Source of the DNA: CAWFPR01 sp963817635
GTDB taxonomy: Bacteria; Acidobacteriota; Vicinamibacteria; Vicinamibacterales; 2-12-FULL-66-21
Direction of reading: 5' to 3'
DNA length: 64,000 nt
Assembly: GCA_963817635.1 (NCBI GenBank)
Contig: CAWFPR010000014.1
Coordinates: 213,203-277,202 of the forward strand
The notes beneath the pieces were generated by a model that was not told where the DNA came from, did no database searches, and worked only from the letters and a program-made list of their open reading frames with translations. The translations under genes and the position numbers were made by a program. Below are positions 16,277-27,241 of the stretch, in pieces (the first letter of the stretch is position 1; each line of letters starts with the position of its first letter).

Positions 16277-16666
16277 GGCGATCGTCAGGGGCCGTTCTTC
16301 GTACCGGTCGCCGCCGATCGTGTACACCCGCACGCTGGGCACGCTGTCGCTGAGCGACACGATCAGGTGCACGAACGCCGGGCAGTGTGACTCGCGCACG
16401 TCGGTTGCCGACGGCACCGCCGGCGAGTGCGTGTGCGAGTGATAGGCGCCGAGGATCTGCCGCCCCTCGGTCCTGACCCTCCGCACTGTCGCGAAGTGCG
16501 CGGCCGGGTCAATCAGGTACGCCGATGGACTCGCCCGGAGGTTTGGCGTCCTGACCGCCTCGTCGATGTTCGAGCCGGCCCCCAGCAGGAGCCCGCAGCA
16601 TTCATCCGGCAATGCCTCGTACGCGTGGCGGACGATGTCGTCGATGACCTTCCGCGTGGTCGTCAT
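16274..16666 (-). CDS. JAMM/MPN-domain metalloprotease-like protein (Mov34 family)
   Basis: This 130-residue protein has the JAMM signature: a Glu in 'PDECCGLLLG' near the N-terminus and 'AYHSHTHSPAVPSATD' (HxH-x7-S-xx-D) near residues 75-90. Prokaryotic JAMM proteins cut isopeptide or C-terminal extensions of ubiquitin-like sulfur carriers. Here the ATG overlaps the stop of a thiolase gene (ATGA), so it is translated from a ketone-body operon, and no sulfur-carrier gene is nearby. Family assignment is firm; the substrate is unknown. Confidence 0.85.
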   Translation of the reverse strand: MTTTRKVIDDIVRHAYEALPDECCGLLLGAGSNIDEAVRTPNLRASPSAYLIDPAAHFATVRRVRTEGRQILGAYHSHTHSPAVPSATDVRESHCPAFVHLIVSLSDSVPSVRVYTIGGDRYEERPLTIA

Positions 16667-17848
16667 CCCAGCGCTTCGATCACCATCGCGATACCCATGC
16701 CGCCGCCGATGCAGAGCGCGGCCGCGCCGAGTCCACCGCCGCGCGCGCGCAGCGCGTGCACCAGGGTCGTGAGCACACGTGCGCCGCTCGCGCCGATAGG
16801 ATGGCCGAGCGCGATGGCGCCGCCGTGCACGTTGACCTTCACCGGGTCCAGGCCCAGTTCGCGCACCACGGCCAGCGACTGGCTGGCAAAGGCCTCGTTC
16901 AGCTCGATGAGGTCGAGTCCGTCGAGCGAGAGGCCGGCCCGCGCCACCGCACGGCGCATCGCCTCGACCGGCCCCATGCCCATGATCATCGGGTCCACGC
17001 CCACCGTGCAGTACCAGAGGATGCGCGCCAGCGGCTGTCTGCCCGGTCCACTCGCTTGCTCTTCGCTGGCGACGACGAGCGCGGCGGCGCCATCGTTGAT
17101 GCCGGACGCGTTTCCAGCCGTGACACTTCCCTCCCGGCTGAAGGCGGCCCTGAGGGCGCCGAGCTTTGCGGCCGTCGTGCCCGCACGCGGGTACTCGTCC
17201 CTGGTGACCCTGATCGGCGCGCCCTTGCGCTGCGGAACCTCGACGGCGACGATTTCGCGGTCGAACGCGCCGGCATTGATGGCAGCTTCCGCACGCCGCT
17301 GGCTGGCGGCCGCGAACTCGTCCTGGTCCGCGCGCCCGACGTTGTACCGCCGGGCAACCTCTTCGGCCGTCGCGCCCATGTGGCAGGCGTTGATCGCGCA
17401 CGTCAGCCCTTCGAGCAGCATCGAATCGACCAGCTCGCCGTTGCCCATGCGATAGCCCCAGCGGGCGCCGCGAAGGATATACGGCGCGTTGCTCATCGAC
17501 TCGGTACCGCCAGCCACGGCGATCTCGATGGATCCGGACTTGATCGCTTCGACCGCGTGGATGACGGCCTGAAGACCCGACCCGCACACGCGGTTCACGG
17601 TCTCGGCGGGCACCTCGACCGGTATGCCCGCCTTGATGGCCGCCTGGCGGGCGACGTTCATGCCGGCGCCAGCCTGGAGCACGCACCCCATGATCACGTC
17701 GCCGATGTCCTTCCCCTCGACGCCTGCGCGGACGACCGCCTCGCGGATGACGACGGCGCCGAGATCGGCGGCTGATCAGATCCTTGAACACGCCGCCGAA
17801 CGACCCGATGGGCGTCCGGCACGCGCTCAGAATGACCGCATCGCTCAC
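16663..17848 (-). CDS. Acetyl-CoA C-acetyltransferase (thiolase), one frameshift
   Basis: This thiolase interconverts acetoacetyl-CoA and two acetyl-CoA. The start is a GTG at 17848 preceded by AGAGGAGG. N-terminal 'SACRTPIGSFGGVFKDL' and nucleophile 'NRVCGSGLQAV' are visible, with 'NEAFASQS', 'GGAIALGHPIGASGAR' and C-terminal 'CIGGGMGIA'. An extra base near 17776 breaks the frame; removing it gives a continuous normal-length thiolase. Probably a sequence error. It lies between acetoacetyl-CoA ligase and the JAMM gene. Confidence 0.92.
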
Positions 17849-17851
17849 GAT

Positions 17852-19825
17852 TCCTCCTCTAGTCAAGTTAACCTGCAACTCGGGCCGGTTCCTGAACTGA
17901 TCGAGCGCGTCCGGATTCGCGAGCGCTTCCCGGTTGTTGACGCCGCGGCCGTGCACCACGTCGCGCACGGCGAGCTCTACGATCTTGCCGCTCTTCGTCC
18001 GCGGGATCTCGCTGACCTGCACGATGCGCTCCGGCACGTGGCGCGGGGTGGCGTTGGCCCGCACGCGGTTCCTGATCCGCTCCTCGAGCGCGGCGTCCAG
18101 CGTCTGCCCCTCGCGCAGCCGCACGAAGAGAACGATCCGTTCGTCCCCCTTCCACTGCTGTCCAACGACCAGGCTCTCGACGATTTCATCGAGCTCCTCG
18201 ACCTGGCGGTAGATCTCCGCGGTGCCGATCCGGACGCCGCCGGGGTTCAGCACCGCGTCGGAGCGGCCGTAGATGATGACCCCGCCGTGCGGCGTCAACT
18301 CCACGTAGTCGCCATGGCGCCACACGCCCGGGTAGCGCTCGAAGTAGGCTGCGCGGTACTTGCGGCCGTCCGGATCGTTCCAGAACCCGACGGGCATCGA
18401 GGGAAACGGCTTCGTGCAGACCAGCTCCCCCTTCTGGCCTACGACCGGCGTGCCGGTTTCGTCGAAGACCTCGACCTTCATCCCGAGTGCGCGCACCTGG
18501 ATTTCGCCGCGCCAGACTGGGCCCGCCGGGTTGCCGCCGACGAAACAGCTGATGATGTCGGTGCCGCCGGAAATCGACGCCAGGTGGATATCCGGCTTGA
18601 TGTGTTCGTACACGAAGTCGAAGCTCTCCGGCGAAAGCGGCGACCCTGTCGACGTCATGGTCCTGAGACGGCCGAGACTGTGTGTCGCCCGCGGGCGGAC
18701 CGCCGACTTGCGGATCGCGTCGATGAACTTCGCGGAGGTGCCGAAGAGCGTCATGCCGGATTCGTCGGCAAAGTCGAACAGCACGGTGCCGTCAGGGTGC
18801 AGGGGCGAACCGTCGAAGAGCAGCAAGGTGGCTTCGGATGCCAGCGCCGAGACGAGCCAGTTCCACATCATCCATCCGCACGTCGTGAAGTAGAAGACGC
18901 GGTCGTCGTGCTGGATGTCGCAGTGGAGCTGGTGCTCTTTCAGATGCTGGATGAGCGTGCCGCCGGCGCCGTGCACGATGCACTTGGGAGCACGCCGGTC
19001 GTGCCCGACGAATACATGATGTAGAGCGGATGGTCGAACGGCAGCGGCTCGAACGCCGGCTCCGCATCGTCGCCGGCCGCGATGAAGTCGCTCCAGGCGA
19101 TCCCGTGGGGAATGTCCTGCACGCTCGGCGCCGAATCGAAGAAGCCGTACACGATGGTGTGTTCGACGCTCGGCAGGAGGCGCGCGATCTCGGCGGTTCG
19201 CTCGAGGAGCGAGTGGCGCCTGCCCGCGTAGTAGTACCCGTCGACGGCAATCAGGATGCGGGGTTCGATTTGCCCGAAACGGTCGATCACCCCCTGGACG
19301 CCGAAATCCGGCGAGCACGACGACCAGACGGCGCCGATGGACGCGGCGGCCAGCGCCGCGATCACCGCCTCAGGGATGTTCGGCAGGTATCCGGCGACCC
19401 GGTCACCCGGAGCCGATGCCGGCCCTCCTGAGCGCGGCGGCGAAGCGCACGACTTCGGCGAACAGCTCGCCGTGACTGAGCGATCGCCGCAGTTGTCCTT
19501 CGCTGTTGAAGACGATTGCCGGGGTCGTATCGCGCCGCCGCAGCAGGTTCTCGGCGAAGTTGAGGCGGGCATCCGGAAAAAACCCGGCGCCGGGCATCCG
19601 GTCCGGATCCGCGAGGATCCGCTCACCCATGTGCCCGCGGATGCCGCAGAACGTCCAGACCGAACGCCAGAACGCCTCCGGACGCTCGACCGAGAAGCGC
19701 CACAGGTCCTCGTACGTGCTGGTGTCGGCGGCGAACTGTTTCGCCACCTGGCGGGAAAACGCCGTGATCCGCGCGCCGGCGACACGGCCCGGAGAAGGCA
19801 CCCACAGCGGCTGTTCCTCGTGCAT
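17852..19825 (-). CDS. Acetoacetate-CoA ligase, two frameshifts
   Basis: This ANL-superfamily ligase activates acetoacetate with ATP and CoA. The N-terminal 'FARxL' neighbourhood reads 'DARLNFAENLL', A3 reads 'YIMYSSGTTG', and later motifs include 'MTSTGSPLSPESFDFVYEHI', 'SISGGTDIISCF' and 'PRTKSGKIVELAVR'. Indels near 19410 and 18985 split it. As sequenced, the frame runs without a stop into the thiolase, which has its own Shine-Dalgarno, so a third indel near 17855 is likely. TATAAT ends 7 nt before ATG 19825 and overlaps the upstream GNAT stop. Confidence 0.9.
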
Positions 19826-19833
19826 GCCCCGGA

Positions 19834-20355
19834 TTATAGCGATTCGGGTCCCTTCCCGGCCGCGACGATGTACTGCTCGACCTTCACGACGACAAAACCG
19901 CGCTTCAGATAGTTCGGGAGGGCGGCGGCATGGTCCAGCGTACAGGTGTGGAGCCAGACCCGCTGCGCCGCGATCGCCCACGCCTGTTCGGCCGCGATCG
20001 TGAGCAGGTAGCCGCCCAGGCCCCGCCCCTGGAACTCAGGCAGCAGGCCGAAATAGGCGATTTCCACGCTCGCGTCTTCCCCGCGCCGCAGCTCGAAATA
20101 CCCGGCCGCTCTGCCTTCCACCGTGATCATCCAGAACGCCACCGCCGGATCGGACAGGTAAGCGGCAATGTCCCGATCGGACCAGGCCAGGCGATCGACC
20201 CAGTGATGCGGTCCTCCGACGCCCATGTACAGGTCCCGCCATTCGGACGGCGTCGGCGAGGCGCGCTCGACCGAGACGTCGCCGGCAGGCATGGCCGCCG
20301 GCCTGAGCTGACGCGCATCGCGCATCTCGAGACGGGTGCGGGACACGGTGATCAT
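19834..20355 (-). CDS. GNAT family N-acetyltransferase
   Basis: This 173-residue protein has the acetyl-CoA-binding motif 'LLPEFQGRGLGGYLLTIAAEQAW' and the C-terminal 'LDHAAALPNYLKRGFVVVK'. The substrate is unknown. Its ATG overlaps the tyrA stop (ATGA) once the tyrA frameshift is corrected, making it the last gene of the aromatic supra-operon. As sequenced it is joined in frame to tyrA, which I read as an indel artefact rather than a fusion. Confidence 0.88.
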   Translation of the reverse strand: MITVSRTRLEMRDARQLRPAAMPAGDVSVERASPTPSEWRDLYMGVGGPHHWVDRLAWSDRDIAAYLSDPAVAFWMITVEGRAAGYFELRRGEDASVEIAYFGLLPEFQGRGLGGYLLTIAAEQAWAIAAQRVWLHTCTLDHAAALPNYLKRGFVVVKVEQYIVAAGKGPESL

Positions 20356-21234
20356 CGCTGCCTGGAGCGCTCCTCGAGGACCCGCTTCCAGCCGGCTGCG
20401 GCGGCGAACACCTCCGCGAGCACCGACGGATCCTGCTGTCAGGTTTGCCCTGAGCCTGCCCAGCACGGCAAGCAGGTCGTCCAGCGCCCGCGCGAGGTGG
20501 TCGCTGTTGGTGCCGGCGATGTCCTGCCAGATGTCCGACGGACTCGACGCGAGGCGTGTGGTTTCGCGGAGGCCGCGACCCGCGACCGCCAGCCCGTCCT
20601 CCCCCGCCGTCGCGCCGACCACCGCCATGAGCGCGCTCGTCGCGAGCTGCGGAAGATGACTGATGTAGGCCAGCAACGCGTCGTGCGCTTCGGGCGTCGT
20701 GACGCGAACGTCCGCTCCCAGCTGGCGCAGGAAGTCGGCCAGCACCGAGTCGTCCTGTTCGCCTTCGGGGGTGAGGAACCAGGGACGTCCCGCGAACAGG
20801 TCCGGCCTCGCGTGTTCGATGCCCCCGACGGCTGCGCCCGCGAGGGGATGGCCGCCAACGAACCGGAGCCGCGCCGGCAGCGCGCGCGCGGCGGCGACGG
20901 TGTCGCGCTTGGTGCTGCCGACATCGGTCACCACCGCCGCATCCGGCACGACGTCGGCCAGCCGCGACAGCAGCTCGATATTGGCAAGGACAGGGGCCGC
21001 CAGCACGATCAGGTCAGCGCCGGCCGCGAGCACGAGGTCGTCGCCCCCCACGTCGGCCGCCTGCATGCGCATCGCGGTCTCGATCACATGCTTGCGGTCG
21101 ATCGCGATGAGCATCGCTCCCGGCCAGCGTTCCCTGATGGCCATCCCGAGCGAAGCGCCGACGAGCCCATAGCCGACGATGGCCACGTGCGCGAACGGCG
21201 GCGCCGCGTCAACCGCCATGGGCAATCGAGTCAT
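20352..21234 (-). CDS. tyrA: Prephenate dehydrogenase, one frameshift
   Basis: It oxidatively decarboxylates prephenate to 4-hydroxyphenylpyruvate in tyrosine synthesis. The Rossmann motif 'VAIVGYGLVGASLG', 'VVTDVGSTKRD', 'FVGGHPLAGAAVGG' and 'YISHLPQLATSAL' (with the catalytic His) are all present. A one-base indel near 20431 shifts the end. The corrected frame gives 'PSVLAEVFAAAAGWKRVLEERSRQR' and a TGA overlapping the GNAT start. The upstream gap to aroF is a 7-bp tandem repeat tract. Confidence 0.92.
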
Positions 21235-21336
21235 TCAATCAATCTTCAATCTGCAATCGGCACCGTTCAATCTGCAATCCGCAATCGCGCAATCGGCACC
21301 ATTCAATCTGCAATCTGCAATCTGCAATCTGCAATG
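21235..21336. repeat. CAATCTG short tandem repeat tract
   Basis: The gap between aroF and tyrA is filled by variants of CAATCTG, CAATCGG and CAATCCG, including four perfect consecutive heptamers at about 21304-21335. It is AT-rich compared with its surroundings and contains no promoter or ORF that I can support. Confidence 0.9.
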
Positions 21337-21337
21337 C

Positions 21338-22387
21338 CTATGTGCCCCACCCCCTGCGGGTCACCGGCTCGACGCAGATGCTCCTCCCGATCGCGGGGGC
21401 GATGATGCGCAGCTCGGCCATCAGCCGGTCGTACTGCGCGGGATACAGCGACTGCGCGCCATCGCTGCGCGCGTGATCCGGGTCGCTGTGCACCTCGATG
21501 AGGAGGCCGTCGGCGCCCGCCGCGACGGCGGCGCGCGCCATGGGCGCCACCTTGTCCCTCCGCCCGGTGCCGTGACTGGGATCCGCGAGCACGGGAAGGT
21601 GGCTGAGCTGATGGACTACCGGGATGGCCGAAATGTCGAGCGTGTTGCGCGTGTAGCTCTCGAAGGTGCGGATGCCGCGCTCGCACAGCATCACGTTCGT
21701 GTTGCCGCCGGCCAGGATGTATTCGGCCGAGAGCAGCCACTCTTCGATCGTCGCCGAGATGCCGCGCTTGAGCAGGATCGGCAAACGCGACCGCCCGAGC
21801 TCGCGCAACAGCGTGAAGTTCTGCATGTTGCGCGCGCCGACCTGCAGGATGTCGGCGTAGCGGCCGATCGTCTCGAGCTGGCTGATGTCCATGATCTCCG
21901 ACACCAGCTTCAGGTTGTGCCGGTCCGCGGCGCTTCGCAGCAGCCGCAGGCCCTCTTCGCCGAGCCCCTGGAAGCTGTACGGAGAGCTGCGCGGTTTGTA
22001 GGCGCCGCCGCGCAGGACCTTTGCCCCCGCGCGCTTGACCGCCGCGGTCGTCGCCTCGACCTGCTCCTCGGTTTCCGCCGAACAGGGGCCCGCCATGACG
22101 ATGACCTCATCGCCGCCGATCCGCACGTCGCCGACGGTGATGACGGTGTTCTCCTGGCGAAACGTGCGGCTGGCCAGCTTGTACGGCTCGGTGATGCGAA
22201 TCACCTCGTGCACGCCGTCCAGCACCTCGATCAGCGCGGGATCGCCCTGACGGTGGCCGCCCACGGCGCCGATCACCGTTCGCAGCACGCCGCTCGACCG
22301 GTGAATGTCAAAGCCCATCTCGATCAAGTGCGCGATGACGTGCTGGACCTGCTCGTCAGTCGCGCGTTCCTGCATCACGACAACCAT
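21338..22387 (-). CDS. aroF: 3-deoxy-7-phosphoheptulonate synthase, type I-beta (DAHP synthase)
   Basis: This first enzyme of the shikimate pathway has an N-terminal ferredoxin-like regulatory segment (about residues 1-75). The catalytic barrel follows with 'VMAGPCSAETEEQ', 'LRGGAYKPRSSPYSFQG', 'LQVGARNMQNF', 'PILLKRG', 'ERGIRTFE' and 'LPVLADPSHGTGRR'. The ATG at 22387 (MVVVMQERA) begins the conserved domain. A 49-nt gap upstream contains a small CCCGGA-GTA-TCCGGG hairpin. It may be inhibited by Tyr or Phe through the N-terminal domain or the adjacent chorismate mutase. Confidence 0.95.
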   Translation of the reverse strand: MVVVMQERATDEQVQHVIAHLIEMGFDIHRSSGVLRTVIGAVGGHRQGDPALIEVLDGVHEVIRITEPYKLASRTFRQENTVITVGDVRIGGDEVIVMAGPCSAETEEQVEATTAAVKRAGAKVLRGGAYKPRSSPYSFQGLGEEGLRLLRSAADRHNLKLVSEIMDISQLETIGRYADILQVGARNMQNFTLLRELGRSRLPILLKRGISATIEEWLLSAEYILAGGNTNVMLCERGIRTFESYTRNTLDISAIPVVHQLSHLPVLADPSHGTGRRDKVAPMARAAVAAGADGLLIEVHSDPDHARSDGAQSLYPAQYDRLMAELRIIAPAIGRSICVEPVTRRGWGT

Positions 22388-22436
22388 GGTGTGACTCTCA
22401 TTCGCTGACCCGGATACTCCGGGCACCGGAAACCCA

Positions 22437-22724
22437 TTATTGTACCCCGTCGGCCAGACGCTCCAGGCGCCGGGCTTCGTCGATGATGCGCTCGAACAGC
22501 CGCCTCACCGCCGCGTCGTCGAGCGGACCGGGGTTGACCTGCTGGACATGCGCCAGCACCTCAGCCTCGCGGGACGGCTGGTAGACCTCGAGCCCCGCGG
22601 CCTTTTTTTCCCGGCCGATCGCCAGCGCGCACTCGGCCCGCGCGCTCAGCAGCGCCACGAGCTGTTCGTCGAGCGCGTCAATCTGGCGACGGAGCTCGTC
22701 CATACGACTCAGGAGCTGGCTCAC
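22437..22724 (-). CDS. aroQ: Chorismate mutase, AroQ type
   Basis: This 95-residue all-helical protein, 'MDELRRQIDALDEQLVALLSARAECALAIGREK', has the conserved Arg, Lys and Glu positions of AroQ enzymes that convert chorismate to prephenate. The GTG start at 22724 overlaps the trpA stop (GTGA). It stands alone, not fused to prephenate dehydratase or to DAHP synthase, but is next to aroF. In other bacteria such stand-alone mutases form a complex with type I-beta DAHP synthase. Confidence 0.92.
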   Translation of the reverse strand: MSQLLSRMDELRRQIDALDEQLVALLSARAECALAIGREKKAAGLEVYQPSREAEVLAHVQQVNPGPLDDAAVRRLFERIIDEARRLERLADGVQ

Positions 22725-23515
22725 GGGGCCGCCCCCTTGAGCCAGCGCACGTAGCGGCCCGCACGTTCGGCGACATCCGGCGCCGCCCCGTGCTCGGCGA
22801 TCAGGCTGACGAGCGCGCTGCCGACGACCGCGGCGTCGGCCGAACGGCACACCGCGGCGACGTGTTCGGGACGCGAGATGCCGAAGCCGAGCGCCACCGG
22901 CAGCGGCGTCTGCGCGCGGACGCGGCCGACGAGGCCCTCGACATCGGGGGCGAGCTGGTCTCGCGCTCCGGTCACTCCCAGGCGGGAGATGAGGTACAGG
23001 AATCCGCGGCCAAGCTCTCCTGACCGCCGGATGCGCTCGTCGCTCGTCGTAGGACTGATGAGGAGGATCGGGTCGAGCCCGGCTTCGACGAGCGGCGCCC
23101 GCAGCGGCTCCGCTTCCTCGACCGGGTAGTCCAGAATGAGGACGCCGTCCACACCGGCATCGGCGGCCGCCCTGGCGAACACCTCGGGAGCCATGCGCAG
23201 GACCGGATTGGCGTAGGTGAAGAGCACGATCGGCGTGTCGACCTCGGCCCGGACGCGCCGCACGACATCGAGCGTGCCCCTGAGCGTCATGCCTCGCGCC
23301 AGCGCACGCTCCGTCGCGCGCTGAATCACCGGACCATCCGCCAGCGGATCGGAGAACGGCACGCCGACTTCCAGGACGTCGGCTCCGGCGCGCGCCAGTG
23401 CCAGCAGGATGTCCACCGACATGTCCCGGTCGGGGTCCCCGGCGGTGACGAAGGTCACCAGGCCGCCGCGCCTCTCCGCCCTCAGCGCCGCGAACGTCCG
23501 CTTCGAGGCGCCCCA

Positions 23516-23516
<1 letters not shown>
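22721..23516 (-). CDS. trpA: Tryptophan synthase alpha subunit, one frameshift
   Basis: It cleaves indole-3-glycerol phosphate to indole. 'LVTFVTAGDPD', 'ADVLEVGVPFSDPLADGPVIQRA', 'VLFTYANPVL' and 'GVDGVLILDYPVEEAE' (active-site Asp) are seen, with 'LPVALGFGISRPEHV' near the end. The start ATG at 23516 overlaps the trpB stop as TGATG. An indel near 23497 shifts the first seven codons (MGRLEA) relative to the rest. The corrected product is about 264 residues, the normal length. Confidence 0.94.
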
Positions 23517-24735
<1,219 letters not shown>

Positions 24736-24736
<1 letters not shown>

Positions 24737-24767
24737 GGGATGGGAAATGGAAAATGGGAAATGGGAG
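24736..24767. repeat. GGGAAATGG-type short tandem repeat at the trpF/trpB junction
   Basis: Units GGGAAAT, GGAAAAT, GGGAAAT and GGGAG follow one another. On the coding (minus) strand this reads CCATTTCCCATTTTCCATT, the same unit family as 943-1008. It is translated in frame as a Phe/Ser/His/Pro-rich linker before the trpB Met. Confidence 0.85.
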
Positions 24768-25418
24768 ACGGCGCGCCGGACGGTCCGGGCACCGGACGTC
24801 GTCGCGCCTTCCAGGGCATGGAAGAAGGCCCGGAGCATGTCGTGGTCCTTGACGCCCGGCGCGGACTCTACACCGGACGAGACGTCGATGGCGTACGGCC
24901 GCACCTCGGCGACCGCCGCGGCCACGTTGGCCGGGGTCAATCCTCCGGACAGAATCGTGCGGCGCGCGGCGGACACGCGGGCGGCCGTGGCCCAGTCGAT
25001 CGTCCGGCCCGTGCCGCCGCGCCGGGTCGGGTCGTGGGCATCCAGGAGGATCGTGACCGGCGCCGGCATCCGTCGCAGCGCGTCCTCGTCGAAGGACTCC
25101 GCGACGCCGACCCCCTTGATGACGCGCCGGCCGATCCGCAGGAAGTCGCGCGGGTCTTCGTCGCCGTGCAGCTGGACGGCCGTCAGATCGAGCAGGCGCG
25201 CGACGCTGTTGACGTGCGCCGGCCGGCTGGTCGACGAACACACCGACCGTCGCAACAAAGGGCGGGAGCGCCGCCGCAATCCGCCGGGCGCGAAACGGAT
25301 CGATGAACCGCGGGCTGTCGGGCCAGAACACGAACCCGATCGCGGCGGCCCCGAGATCGGCCGCGAGCAGCGCGTCCTCGATGCGCCGGACGCCGCAGAT
25401 CTTCACGCGAAGATTCAT
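24737..25418 (-). CDS. trpF: Phosphoribosylanthranilate isomerase, one frameshift, no stop before trpB
   Basis: The N-terminus 'MNLRVKICGVRRIEDALLAADLGAAAIGFVF' with catalytic Cys in 'KICG' and the C-terminal 'ILSGGLTPANVAAAV' and 'AIDVSSGVESAPGVKD' are classic TrpF. An indel near 25220 shifts the frame after 'VGVFVDQPA'. The ATG at 25418 overlaps the trpC stop. After the TrpF domain ends (about 24806) the frame stays open through roughly 23 linker residues into trpB. Confidence 0.92.
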
Positions 25419-26210
25419 ACCTGTCGCAGCTCCCGAAGGGCCGCGCCAGGATCGGGCGCGGCGATGAGGCGCTCGCCGACCAGGAATGCATGGTAGCCGG
25501 CCGCCTCGAGACGGCGAAGATCGGCCGGCTGCCTGATGCCGCTCTCGGCGACAGCCGTCACGTCGCGGGGCAACGTCTCGGCCACGCGGTCCAGCACGGA
25601 GATGTTCACCTCGAGGGTTCGCAGGTTGCGGCTGTTGACGCCCACGATGTCCGCCCCCGCGTCGAGCGCGACCTGCAATTCGGGCAGGTCGTGCACCTCG
25701 ACGAGTGCGGCGAGGCGCATCGCGCGCGCGGCGCGGAGGAGATCGACCAGCTCGGCGGGCTGGAGCGCCCCGACGATCAGCAGCACGGCATCCGCGCCGA
25801 GCACCGCGGCCTCGAGCAGCTGATACTCGGAGAGGATGAAGTCCTTGCGGATGATCGGCAGGTCCACCGCGGCGCGGACCGCGGCGAGATGCCCGGGCGC
25901 ACCGTCGAAGAACGTCGGTTCGGTCAGCACCGAGATGGCCGCCGCCCCCGCCCGCGGCGTACGCGACGGCATGCTCGGCCGGGCGATAGTCCTCACGCAG
26001 GATGCCGCGCGACGGCGAGCGCCGCTTGCACTCGGCGATGACGCGCGGCGCGGGAGCGGTGCGAAGCGCGTCGGCGAATGCCGCGCCGCGCGGCTCCCGC
26101 GACTGCTCGCGCGCCAGGCGGGACGCGGGCCGCTCCGACTGGCGCACCTCGTTGATCCGCCGGGTAGCCGCGACGATGGTGGCCAGGAGATCCGGATTCG
26201 TCGTCGTCAT
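25415..26210 (-). CDS. trpC: Indole-3-glycerol-phosphate synthase, one frameshift
   Basis: 'VIAECKRRSPSRGILR' carries the catalytic Glu and Lys, 'LPIIRKDFILSEYQL' the second catalytic Lys, and 'IVGVNSRNLRTLEV' and 'VAESGIRQPADL' complete the barrel. The frame breaks in a G-rich run near 25947 (a GGGCGGGGGCGG tract), just before 'ISVLTEPTFF'. The corrected product is about 264 residues. The ATG at 26210 overlaps the trpD stop. Confidence 0.94.
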
Positions 26211-27241
26211 GACATCGCGGCCGCCCGATCCGCGTGTGAGACGTCGATCAGCCGCTCCAGGCGCGCGGCGGCGCGTCCCTCGTCGATCGCGCGTGACGCC
26301 TGCGCGATGCCGTCCTCGACCGTGTCGGCGCGCCCGGCGATCAGCAGCGACGCCCCCGCGTTGAGCAGCACGATGTCGCGGGCGGCGCCGCGCTCGCCCG
26401 CCAGGACCGCGCGCGCAATCGCCGCGTTCTCGACCGCCTCGCCGCCGGCGAGCGCCGCCGGCGCCGACTTCGGGACGCCGAAATCCGACGGGTGCACGTA
26501 GAACGTGTTCACCGCCCCGCCGCGCGCCTCCGAGACCTTCGTATACCCCGTCGTCGAAATCTCGTCGAGGCCGTCCGCCCCGTGTACCACCCATGCGCGT
26601 TCCGAACCCAGGAGCGCGAGCGAACGGGCGACGAGTTCCGTCAGTTCAGGACGCGGCACGCCGACGAGCTGTCGAGCGGCGCCGGCGGGATTGGTCAGCG
26701 GGCCGAGCAGGTTGAACGCCGTGCGGACCCCGAGCGCCTTCCGTGTCGGCGCCGCGTGGCGCATCGAGGGGTGAAACGTCGGCGCGAAGAAGAACGCGAT
26801 CCCCGCGTCCTCGAGACAGTGCTCGACGACGTCCGGATTCGCGGTCACGTTGACGCCGAGCGCCTCGAACAGATCGGCGCTGCCGCAGCGGCTCGAGACC
26901 GAGCGGTTGCCGTGCTTGGCCACCCGGACGTCACAGGCCGCCAGCACGAGCGCCGCGATCGTGGAGACGTTGAACGTATGCGCGCGGTCGCCGCCCGTGC
27001 CGCACGTGTCGAAGAGCGGGGCGTGCGTCCGCGCGAGCTTCGTGGCGCGCTCGCGCATCGTCCGCGCGAAGCCGACGATTTCCGCCGGCCGCTCTCCCTT
27101 CATCGCCAGCGCGATGAGCAGCCCCGCAATGGGCGCCGGCTCGGCGCGCCCCTCCATGATGGCGGTCATGGCGGATGCGGCCTCGTCGGTCGTGAGGTCC
27201 TCGCGCCGCTGCAGTTTCTCGATCAGCTCGGAAAACATCAC
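26207..27241 (-). CDS. trpD: Anthranilate phosphoribosyltransferase
   Basis: This 344-residue enzyme transfers phosphoribose from PRPP to anthranilate. 'FDTCGTGGDRAHTFNVST' binds PRPP, 'VAKHGNRSVSSRCGSADLFEALGV' contains the KHGNR motif, and 'FNLLGPLTNPA' with 'VHGADGLDEIS' complete the pattern. The coding sequence is uninterrupted. It overlaps trpG by ATGA. Confidence 0.97.
   Translation of the reverse strand: MMFSELIEKLQRREDLTTDEAASAMTAIMEGRAEPAPIAGLLIALAMKGERPAEIVGFARTMRERATKLARTHAPLFDTCGTGGDRAHTFNVSTIAALVLAACDVRVAKHGNRSVSSRCGSADLFEALGVNVTANPDVVEHCLEDAGIAFFFAPTFHPSMRHAAPTRKALGVRTAFNLLGPLTNPAGAARQLVGVPRPELTELVARSLALLGSERAWVVHGADGLDEISTTGYTKVSEARGGAVNTFYVHPSDFGVPKSAPAALAGGEAVENAAIARAVLAGERGAARDIVLLNAGASLLIAGRADTVEDGIAQASRAIDEGRAAARLERLIDVSHADRAAAMS

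Noticed and set aside
19834..21234. Prephenate dehydrogenase-GNAT fusion
   Set aside because: The alternative frame after 20431 gives the proper TyrA C-terminus and a TGA overlapping the GNAT ATG, so the fusion is an indel artefact.
21235..21336. CRISPR array
   Set aside because: The units are 7 bp with no spacers, and no cas gene is nearby; it is a short tandem repeat.
22388..22436. Terminator or riboswitch before aroF
   Set aside because: There is only a 6-bp hairpin (CCCGGA/TCCGGG) without a U-run, and no known ligand-binding motif. Too weak to call.
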